A stretch of DNA of 54,500 nucleotides, taken from positions 1 to 54,500 of the forward strand of contig NZ_SMKT01000047.1 of NCBI RefSeq assembly GCF_004348735.1, given 5' to 3'. Position 1 is the stretch's first letter; each line of letters begins with the position of its first letter. The notes beneath the pieces were generated by a model, which saw only the letters and a program-made list of their open reading frames with translations, ran no database searches and was not told where the DNA came from. The position numbers and the translations under genes were made by a program. Source of the stretch: Actinomadura sp. KC06. Its GTDB lineage: Bacteria > Actinomycetota > Actinomycetes > Streptosporangiales > Streptosporangiaceae. Shown piece after piece: positions 1-7,482 of the stretch.

Positions 1-78
1 CTCCGGCCTCACGGCCTGGTCCTGGCCCTGTTCAACGGACTCGTCCACGGTCGCGGACGGCTCGGCGGTCTCGGTCAT
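1..78 (-). CDS. N-terminus of an unidentified protein, cut by the window edge
   Basis: An ATG at 78 on the minus strand opens a frame of 26 codons (MTETAEPSATVDESVEQGQD...) that runs off the window. It is preceded by AAGGAAGAG about 8 bases upstream, a good ribosome binding site. The acidic, Ala/Glu/Thr-rich start gives no family. The gene would be transcribed leftwards, away from the decayed restriction-like genes. Confidence 0.45.
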   Translation of the reverse strand, partial: MTETAEPSATVDESVEQGQDQAVRPE

Positions 79-317
79 GTGGCGTCTCTTCCTTGATCGT
101 TAGATCCGCCGTTATTTGTACAGTCCCAGAAGTCGTGGTATCCGCGGCGACGGCTGTGATGGGTCGCCCTTGAAGCACACGGCACCTTTCTTGCACGCTT
201 CTCGGTTGCTGTTCAGGGCGAAATGTTGTCAGCGCCGTACGCCGAATTAATGTCAGTGGCGTGTCGGCATAGGGTACGGGTCTCCGCCCGCTGCTGGGCT
301 GACGGCGGCGGAGCTCG

Positions 318-1331
318 CTACGTTTGGTCGTCGCGTTCGAAGAGGTGGTCGTAGACGTCGCGAAGCTTCTCACTGAACAGGTCACCCAAGTCGGTGCGGT
401 GCAGGAACAGGTTGTCGATGTCGGCTCGGTCGAAGCGAACGACGGTCTTGGTTGCGACGGAGCGGCGGATGACGGTCAGTGCGCCGTCGTCATAGCCGGA
501 GTGGGATACGAACAGTCCGATGGTCTGGGGGCGAGTGTCGAGTTTGGCGAGGAACTCGCGCATCTTGCCACCGGTCATCGGTGTGGCGAACCAGCGCGTC
601 TCGCCGAGGATGTGGAGCCGTTGTACAGGGCAGTGAAGTCGTTGTCCTCACCGCTGATCCGAACCTTCTTCGGGTGCCACCCGTGGGAAGGAAAGCAGGT
701 CCCGCCAGAGCCGCTCGAACTGTGTGCCGCGGTTCTGAGGCGTCAGTCCCGAGGTGCTCAGGTCCCGGTAGCGCTGGGCGAGCTGGTTTCGTTCCCAGGA
801 GCGCTGGGCCGTCTCGCGCAGGCGGGGCAGATTTGCCGCGGCCCGGTCAGCGTCGCGTCGTGCGGCAGCAGCCCCGTGTTCGCGTGCCTGAGTTTGCCAG
901 TAGTCGGTGTCGAAGGAGGAAAAGTCCGTGTGCGGCATGTTGACCGGCTCGGCGAGCTCGGGCAGGCGCAGATTAAGCCACTGTCGCACGTCGGCCAATC
1001 GCCGGTCGTAAGCGGCCGTGTGCGTCCACTCAGCGTCGAGTCGCCCGGATAGCTGCTCCACGCGGACCACGGACACCTGCGCGGCGTCTACGAAGAACAG
1101 GTAGAAGTCGGTGGCAGCGTGGGCAGCCACGACGCCGGTGTCCACGCCGAGCCGCCGGTCATACAGCGGCAGCATGTCTGCGGCGGCTTCCAGGGTGATC
1201 AGTTCCTGCAGGACGGCGGCGTAGTACCGGTCGATCGTCTCGGTGTAGACCTGCAGATAGTCCGAAGCATAGGTCGCGACCTTGAGCTCGTCCTCGGCGC
1301 GAGCTGCACCTTGAGCGTTGCCTGCCATCAT
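318..1331 (-). pseudogene. Restriction-endonuclease-like protein, frameshifted
   Basis: The first part (1331 to about 650) is a helical, charged region ending in LTPQNRGTQFERLWRDLLS, the usual entry to a PD-(D/E)xK nuclease-like fold. The frame then ends, but the sequence continues in a second frame with GWHPKKVRISGEDNDFTALY and in a third with ILGETRWFATPMTGGKMREF followed by LFVSHSGYDDGAL, stopping at 318. Together these make one protein of about 330 residues with an N-terminal helical module and a C-terminal nuclease-like domain. The two frame changes lie near 650 and 612. It sits directly downstream of another broken gene with only a few bases between, so the two were probably one defence-type operon. 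The exact family is inferred from motif style and was not searched. Confidence 0.6.
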
Positions 1332-1336
1332 GATCC

Positions 1337-2020
1337 CTAATACGCCTCGCCGTACATCCGCTGCATATCCCTCTGGTACTCCTCGTACTCGCCGAGGACG
1401 CCGGACACCCCGTACAGGAGCTGAGCGTGCCGGCGTTGTGGAGCGCAGTGGCCACCGCAGGGAAGTCGAACGCCTGCTGCTCGGGGCGAGCGGGCACGAG
1501 TTTGCTGTTCTTGCCCTTGCCGACCTTGACGGTGCCGTAGCGCAGGGCTTGGCCTTTCTCGTCCAGCAGGTGCAGGCTCTGCAGAACCTCCATGGTGTCC
1601 GCGGGGAGCTTGTCGTTGGTGCCGAGCTGCAGCTGGCCTAGGTAATTGTTCAGCTCCGTTACAAGAGCGCTGATCGAGTGGCTGGTCGACAGACGGCGGT
1701 CCACGGCCTCTGGCGCCAGGTCCGGGTCGTCAATGCCGTCGGCACGCATACGCGCGGCGGCTTCGCGGACCTGGTCCGAGCGCAAGTTCGATCCCGTGCC
1801 GCAACAAGTTGAGGGCCGAGAGGACCCGGTGGTCGGCGGGACGGTGCGCATTCCAATGATCGACCAGGACCTGCGCGGCATCCAGATAGCCAGCAGCCAG
1901 TGCCCCGTCGCCTTCGAGGTATCCAATGATCGCGGTGTCCCGCCAGTCGCCGTCTTCGGCAACCGGTCGCAGGAGCGGCTTTTCCACTGAGCTCATCCTG
2001 TCACTGTGGCGAAAGAACAT
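1337..2020 (-). pseudogene. Unknown helical protein, partner of the restriction-like gene, frameshifted
   Basis: The reading starts at MFFRHSDRMSSVEKPL (2020; an inner ATG at 1996 is equally possible) and continues with DHRVLSALNLLRHGIEL, a pattern seen in HEPN-like helical proteins. It changes frame near 1790 to the segment containing STSHSISALVTELNNYLG and again near 1425 to end in VLGEYEEYQRDMQRMYGEAY at 1337. The stop is six bases before the ATG of the nuclease-like gene, so the two were translationally close. Function is unknown. Two indels make it inactive unless they are sequence errors. Confidence 0.5.
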
Positions 2021-2306
2021 GATCGACAGCTACGAATTTCCCAAGCGCTGGGCACCTGTCGAGGCTCGGTGAGTCGCCGGGCCGCGCCGACGCGGGCGCG
2101 GAACAACTGCGCCTGCGCAGGCTTTGGCGGCCAGGTTGGGCAGCGGAGCCTCGTGATGACCTATGGGGACCGGCCCGCGTGCAAGGTGCACCACGAGGCA
2201 GGGCAGCCGGTAGTGGAGGCGCGCATGTGCGATCGAGTTGTTCTGATGCGCGTGGAATGGGAAAACCGGGTGCGATAGCACGGTATGTGACCGTCATCAT
2301 GTAGCC

Positions 2307-3143
2307 GTGCCTTCGAAGAGTTTGCATCCGCCGTGGTCGTCGGACGTTGTCCAGGCGGTCGCCGATGTCCTGGCCAGCACCGGCTGGCCGGGTCTGAGCA
2401 ACGCGGAGATCACCCGGTTGTTGGGGATGGTCAGGGTCGCCGATGTGGAGGCGCCCAACAAGCGCACTCGCCTGTGGGCTGCGCTGCTCAACCAGCAGCA
2501 CCGCGATCAGGCGAGCAACTGCATCATCCGGTTCATCACCGAGGCGATGGCACCGGGCCGGTTCATTCAGGACCAGCGTCGGTTCGACGCACTTCGCGAC
2601 GGGCTGACGGAGGCGTTGTCGCTGGTCGGCCTTCGGGTCAACGAGCAGGGCAAGGTCGCCAGAGCGGCGGCGACGGCGACCACGCTGGACGAGGTGGCTC
2701 GAATGGCCGGCCGGCTGCGGACCGAGCTGGCGCGCCGCGGCGTTCACCCCGAGGTCCTGCGCTACTGCGAGGAGGAACTGCTGCGCAAGTCGCTGTTCCA
2801 CGCGGTGTTCGAGGCGACCAAGGGCGTCAGCGAGCGACTGCGGCAGATGAGCGGGTTGTCCGGCGACGGCGCCGGGCTGGTCGACCAGTGCTTCGGCGCT
2901 GCGGCTGGGGCGCCGGTCGTGCGGATCAACGCCTATGGCACCGAGTCGGAGATCAGTGAGCATCGCGGGTTCGCGAACCTGCTCAGGGGCATCTTCGGGA
3001 CCTTCCGGAACCCGCCGGCGCACACCCCGCGCGCGACGGCGGGGTGGGCGCTAACCGAACCGGACGCGCTCGATCTGTGCTCGATGCTGTCGCTGGTGCA
3101 CCGCCGCCTCGACGCCGCGACCGTAGTGCGGGCTGGAGCATGA
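2307..3143 (+). CDS. TIGR02391 family protein
   Basis: An intact 278-residue protein. The C-terminal half carries the family pattern: LRYCEEELLRKSLFHAVFEA, then INAYGTESEISEHRGFANLL, then GIFGTFRNPPAHTPRA and a terminal helix with LSLVHRRLDA. TIGR02391 proteins are often found beside restriction and abortive-infection genes, and this one is divergent from a dead restriction-like pair; a defence role is inference. The N-terminal 100 residues look like a helical DNA-binding or dimerisation region (LSNAEITRLLGMVRV). The start is GTG at 2307; no strong ribosome binding site is visible, so an inner start is possible. A miniature ISKra4-type element lies 25 bases after the stop. Confidence 0.75.
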   Translation: MPSKSLHPPWSSDVVQAVADVLASTGWPGLSNAEITRLLGMVRVADVEAPNKRTRLWAALLNQQHRDQASNCIIRFITEAMAPGRFIQDQRRFDALRDGLTEALSLVGLRVNEQGKVARAAATATTLDEVARMAGRLRTELARRGVHPEVLRYCEEELLRKSLFHAVFEATKGVSERLRQMSGLSGDGAGLVDQCFGAAAGAPVVRINAYGTESEISEHRGFANLLRGIFGTFRNPPAHTPRATAGWALTEPDALDLCSMLSLVHRRLDAATVVRAGA

Positions 3144-3167
3144 CCCAGCTCGTTGGTCATTTGAGAT

Positions 3168-3415
3168 GGGTGCGGTTCCTTTGTAAGGACCTGCTGAGCT
3201 GGGGATGCACCAATTCGGTCGGGTTCACGCTGGGCCCGCCGTCCTGCCGTTCCGCTGCAAGGTCGCTGATGACGCGCGAGAACGGAACAGGGCCTACCGC
3301 CGCGTTCGCCCCGGGCTCGCCTCCGGATCCGTGGGCAGGACCGAACGACTCGTACTCCGACCCACGAGTCCGCAGCCCGTGCAGGTGGCGAGGTCCTTGC
3401 AAAGGACCCACACCC
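3168..3415. mobile_element. MITE-like element with ISKra4-type ends (248 bp)
   Basis: The left end reads GGGTGCGGTTCCTTTGTAAG at 3168 and the inverted right end reads GGGTGTGGGTCCTTTGCAAG at 3415, about 20 of 24 positions matching. Both resemble the right end of the full ISKra4-type element at 10466 (GGGTGTGGTTCTTCTTGAAG), including the following GGACCT and, on the left side, GAGCTGGGG. The interior contains no plausible gene. This looks like a non-autonomous derivative that could have been mobilised by an ISKra4 transposase. No clear target duplication is seen. Confidence 0.6.
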
Positions 3416-3611
3416 CGTTCGTTTTCGTTCTATGTCTGGATTTCGAGACATAGCCGCTGCATGGTCACGGGCGGCTGCATACTGTTCCGGTGCTGAGCGT
3501 TCTCTATGGGCAGGGCGATCCTTTGGCGGGGGCGGCGGCAGCTCTGGTGCCGTTCGGTATCGGAGCGCGGCGCCACGGCAAGCTTGGGGCCGGATGCCGG
3601 TCGGTGACTCG

Positions 3612-5030
3612 ATGACGAGCCTGCGGATGCGGACGGCAGCGGCGTTCACCGCCGTGGCGCTGCTGGCGTCGGTTCTGGCCTCCGGCGTTGGGTACGTGCT
3701 GGTGCGCGATGCGATGCTGGAACGCACCCAGGACGCCGTGGCGACCCAGGTCCGGCAGACCGTCGAACGGCTGGTGCCCGTCCAGATGCCGGCGAACGCG
3801 GACAGGACCCTGCAGGCGACCCTGCAGGCGGCGTTGCGCACTGCCGACCAGCGCCAGCGGGCCTGCGTGGTGACGTCGCCGCCGGGCCGGCCGGTGCCTT
3901 CGCCTGCCCCTGGCTGCCTGCATGTGCCGGTGCCCGCCGTGTTCGCGGCGCGGGCTGTGCGGGCCATGGTCGTTCAGCGAGTACGGCATCTGGGACGGCC
4001 GTACCTGCTGGTCGGGACGTCCGTGACCATATATCGCGGCTCGGCGGTCGGCGCGCAGCGCACCTCCCCACCGATTGTCCTGGTCAGCGTCAGCCTGGAT
4101 CGGGAAGCCGCTGACCTGCGGTCGTTCATTCGGGCGATGGCCATGGCGGATGCCGCTGCGCTGCTGTTCGGACTAGGTCTGGCGTTGGCGGCCGCGCATG
4201 GGCTGCTGCGGCCGGTCCGGCGCCTTGGCGCGGGGGCACGGGCGCTCGCCGAGGGCGAACTGACGACGCGAGTACAGGTTCGGGGCCGGGACGAGCTGGC
4301 CGACTTGGCCCACACGTTCAATCGGGCGGCGGGCGCCCTGGAGACCACGGTGACCGAACTGCGCGCGTTGGAGGAGGCGGCGCGGGGGTTCGTGGCGGAC
4401 GTCTCACATGAGCTGCGCACTCCGCTCACCGCGATGACCGCCCTCACCGACGTGCTGGAGGACGAACCGGATCCGACGGCGGCGCGGCTGGTGGTGGCCG
4501 GGACGCGGCGGCTCGGCGCGCTGGTGGAGCACCTGATCGAGATCAGCCGGTTTGACGCTGGTGCGGCCGCGCTCGTCTTGGACGATGTGGTCGTGGCCGA
4601 GGCTATTGCGGCCGTCCTTGACGCGCGCGGCTGGACCGGCCAAGTCGCGGTTGCGGCCCCCGGCGACCTGGTTGTCCGGGTGGACCCGCGCCGATTCGAC
4701 GTCATCGTGGCCAATCTGGTCGGCAACGCGTTCCGGCACGGGCGGCCGCCGGTGCGCTTGGAGGTCCGCCGTGCCGAGCGCGATGGCGTGCCGGGGTTCG
4801 AACTCTCGGTCGCGGACGCGGGACCGGGCGTCCCCGACGACCTGCTGCCACTGATCTTCGACCGGTTCTTCAAGGCCGGGGCGGCCCGCTCGCAGAGCGC
4901 GGGCAGCGGGTTGGGCCTGGCGATCGCGCGAGAGAACGCATCACTTCACGGCGGGACGCTGGAAGCATCCGCCGGCCTCCAAGCGGGAGCGGTGTTCACC
5001 CTCTGGCTGCCCGTGGCGGGGACACGATGA
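3612..5030 (+). CDS. Membrane sensor histidine kinase (HAMP, HisKA, HATPase)
   Basis: The frame is open from 3432, but the protein most likely starts at ATG 3612 (MTSLRMRTAAAFTAVALLAS) because the first transmembrane helix follows at once; ATG 3594 is an alternative. Order: TM1 (residues 8-30), an extracytoplasmic sensor of about 145 residues, TM2 (MADAAALLFGLGLALAAAHG), HAMP, HisKA with the phospho-acceptor His in FVADVSHELRTPLTAM, and a HATPase with N box NLVGNAFRHGR, G1 DAGPGVPDD, F box FDRFFK and G2 GSGLGLAI. No response regulator lies in the window next to it; an upstream frame ends in TGA overlapping the kinase ATG (ATGA at 3612). The stop overlaps the next gene's start by four bases, so the two are co-translated. 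Confidence 0.85.
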   Translation: MTSLRMRTAAAFTAVALLASVLASGVGYVLVRDAMLERTQDAVATQVRQTVERLVPVQMPANADRTLQATLQAALRTADQRQRACVVTSPPGRPVPSPAPGCLHVPVPAVFAARAVRAMVVQRVRHLGRPYLLVGTSVTIYRGSAVGAQRTSPPIVLVSVSLDREAADLRSFIRAMAMADAAALLFGLGLALAAAHGLLRPVRRLGAGARALAEGELTTRVQVRGRDELADLAHTFNRAAGALETTVTELRALEEAARGFVADVSHELRTPLTAMTALTDVLEDEPDPTAARLVVAGTRRLGALVEHLIEISRFDAGAAALVLDDVVVAEAIAAVLDARGWTGQVAVAAPGDLVVRVDPRRFDVIVANLVGNAFRHGRPPVRLEVRRAERDGVPGFELSVADAGPGVPDDLLPLIFDRFFKAGAARSQSAGSGLGLAIARENASLHGGTLEASAGLQAGAVFTLWLPVAGTR

Positions 5031-5587
5031 GCGGCAGGCACGTCGTGACGGTGCTCGCCGCAACTGTGGTCCTGGTGGGCGGCTGCGGCGTCCAGCCGAC
5101 CGGCGTCACCAGGGTCGGGGCTCTGCCCACCGGGCAGGGCCCGGTCGTCAACAACACCATCTACTTCATCAAGGACGGCCGGCTGGTACCAGTGGTCCGG
5201 CCCGGGTTGCCCGGGGCTCCGCTGATGCCGCTGTGGCAACTCGGGTACGGCGTCACCGACAACGAACGCCGAGCGGGCCTGGACAGCACCTTGCCCGGTG
5301 TCGGGCTCGTCGCCGGGCTACCCGACCCCTCACGGGACGGAATCCGTCCACCTGGGGCGCCACCAGCGGCCATCCACGAAACAGACGGCTCGGGGACCGT
5401 CACCGTCGCGTTGCAGACGACGATCCGGCCCGAGAAGTGGCCGCGCCTGTGGCAGGCGCAGATCGTGTGCACTGCACAGGCGATCCCCGGCGTCAAGAAG
5501 GTCGAGCTGAACATCTTCGACGGCCGTCCCGGCCGTACCGTCCGATGCGCCGACTATCGCGACCTGCTCAGCACCGCGACCAACTGA
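5027..5587 (+). CDS. Lipoprotein coupled to the histidine kinase
   Basis: A 186-residue protein whose ATG overlaps the kinase stop (ATGA). It begins with a lipoprotein signal: MSGRHVVTVLAATVVLVGG followed by CGVQ, so the lipidated residue is the Cys in GGCG. The mature part contains NNTIYFIKDGRLVPVVRP and a C-terminal GTVTVALQTT segment, which resembles the GerMN-type lipoproteins that often accompany actinobacterial two-component systems. It probably acts outside the membrane as an accessory to the kinase. The ISKra4 element starts just after its stop codon, so any further operon genes were separated here. Confidence 0.75.
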   Translation: MSGRHVVTVLAATVVLVGGCGVQPTGVTRVGALPTGQGPVVNNTIYFIKDGRLVPVVRPGLPGAPLMPLWQLGYGVTDNERRAGLDSTLPGVGLVAGLPDPSRDGIRPPGAPPAAIHETDGSGTVTVALQTTIRPEKWPRLWQAQIVCTAQAIPGVKKVELNIFDGRPGRTVRCADYRDLLSTATN

Positions 5588-5619
5588 CTTGGGTGGTTCC
5601 TTCTGAAGAACAGGGTTGA

Positions 5620-7150
5620 TCACGCGGTCAGGTTGTACTCGTGTTGGTGGTCTGGGTGAATGCGGTGGTGTTCCTGGTCGAGGTGGTGGCTCCAGTAGGC
5701 GGGGAAGTGGCCGTTGGCGACCACGGTCCGCAGTTTCAGGACGGCTTCGGCTCCTTCCAAGTCCCTTCTGGCGCCACCGATATCCAGGCGGTCGGCCACG
5801 ATGTGTCGGACCGCTCCCTCGATGACGCCGGTGGCGATCGGCCATCCCGCTTGCAGTGCCCGGTCATAGCGCAGGAACGCGACATGGTTGGTCAGATAGC
5901 GGATAGCCGTGTCGATCTCGGCCCGGTGGTGGTGGCCGAGCGTGGCGGCCTGAGCGTCCAGGGCTGCGGTGACCTGGTCGGTGTGTCCGGCCAGCAGTGC
6001 CAGGGCGTGGGTGGCGACCCAGTCCTCGGCGGCGTCGTCGCCCCGGGCGGTGCAGGTCCCAGGCCGCAGCCCAGAGCTTTTCGATCACATGAACGAAATC
6101 CAGAATGATGTGGATCGGTGCCTTCCGCCGGGCGGCCTCGGCACGGATCAGATCAAGCTGGTGCCTGGCGCCGTCGACCAGCACGACCCAGGCCCGGGCG
6201 TGGGTGGGATCGCGCGATTGGGCGTGGTCGAAGACGCGGGCGATTACCTCGTCCGGTTCGGCGATCACCGAACCGCACAACCACTTCCTCCTCGCCCGCG
6301 GCCCATGTCGCGGCCGTCTGGTCCCGTGCCGTCCGCCGGGAACGGCGATCACGTCATGCGGGCGGCGGGGTGCCGGGACCGCGTCGTAGACCACTGCGAG
6401 GGTGGCCATGCGTTTTCGGGCGGGCTTCTCCCCGGCGGCCAGGCGGGTGCGGAAGGTGCGTTTGGCGCGGGCGGCGGCCTTGGCGGTGGCCGGCCGCAAC
6501 GCCTCGGGCCGCATCACGATCCCCTTGGCGTCGGTGGACAGGACCAGTAGTTCGTCGGCGGTGCGCGGCATCGGCATGAGCGAGGCGTTGAAGGTGTCGA
6601 TATCGACCGCCGCCCGCCGCACCAGCTCCAGCAGCTGCCGTTTGCCCACCACCTTCCCGCAGCGGACGCCGATCGCCTCCAGCGCCTGGTCGAACGAACC
6701 ACGCACCGCCTCCAGCGCGGCCAGACGGGCCAGCCCGTGCGAGTGCCGCCCGGCCGGCAGCGACAACGCCGCGTCGGCCGGATGCAGATACCCGGTCCCG
6801 GCAGCGCGCCAGGCGCAGCGGGTGACGGTCACCATGCCGAACACCGTGGCCAGCAGCCGATGATGCCCGGCCTCCAGCCGGCGCCGTCGCATCCCGTCGG
6901 GCCCGATGATCCCGGCGCCGGTGCCGCGAAGGTGCTCAGCGGCCTGGCGTTCACGCATCGCCCGCAGGTCCAGTTGCGCCTGCAGCAACAGCCGTTGCAG
7001 CTCCCGCCCCCGCTCCAGCAGCAGATCCTCGAGCCGATCGTGGCTGACCGACAGAGTCACCGAATCGGTGAGCTGTCGGATGAGACAGTTGAACGTTGTC
7101 TTCGCGGCCGCAAAGGCGTCAGCATCGGCGCCGGCGACGTAGTTTTCCAT
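5620..7150 (-). pseudogene. ISKra4-family transposase, one frameshift
   Basis: The start at ATG 7150 (MENYVAGADADAFAAAKTTF) is supported by the family-like N-terminus and the preceding AGCCCGCG. The protein shows LLVLSTDAKGIVM with a catalytic-type Asp, a central VIAEPDEVIARVF segment and IILDFVHVIEKLWAAAWDLH. The frame is lost near 6045 in a run of four Gs after HRPG; removing one G restores HRPGDDAAEDWVATHAL and the rest (GVIEGAVRHIVADRLDIGGA, then LKLRTVVANGHFPAYW) to the stop at 5620. So one extra base separates it from a full-length transposase. It may be a true mutation or a homopolymer error; nothing suggests a programmed shift. Confidence 0.75.
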
Positions 7151-7354
7151 CGCGGGCTCTTCTTCCCGGCGCGGTCGGTTCACCAGGTGTGGTTGCCTTC
7201 GAACCTGCACCCGGGCAAGAGCCCGCCGCAATCACCCGGCCGGTGACCAAGCAATGCCGTCCTGCCCACCGCCCAACCCACCACTGGGACCAGCGGCCAG
7301 CCCGCGCGCCGCCGAGCCGGTCAACGTGAACAGCCCCGGCTCGTTCTCGGTCGC

Positions 7355-7482
7355 TCAGCCGCGCTCGACCAGCCGCTTCAGCTTGGACCGCAGCGCCTCC
7401 CGCTTGGCCGCCGAGTCCTCCAACCCCATCGCGGCCGCGACCTGCCCAGCCCGCACCGGCGCGGCCGCATCGGCCAAGATCT
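7355..7482 (-). CDS. Passenger gene of the ISKra4 element, exon 2
   Basis: After the intron ends at 7483 the passenger gene resumes with AG ATC TTG GCC, completing codon GAG and giving EILADAAAPVRAGQVAAAMG, then ALRSKLKRLVERG and TGA at 7355. The region resembles a small winged-helix domain. Homologous sequence seems to continue after the stop in the same frame (ATENEPGLFTLT), so the TGA may be a nonsense change from a TGG codon, shortening the protein by about 10 residues. Confidence 0.6.

Noticed and set aside
2001..3023. Antisense frame of 340 codons opposite the TIGR02391 gene
   Set aside because: Arg/Gln/Pro-rich shadow without any domain; the plus-strand frame has clear family motifs.
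6030..6060. Programmed frameshifting in the ISKra4 transposase
   Set aside because: There is no slippery heptamer or downstream pseudoknot recognised; a single extra G in a GGGG run is the simpler explanation.
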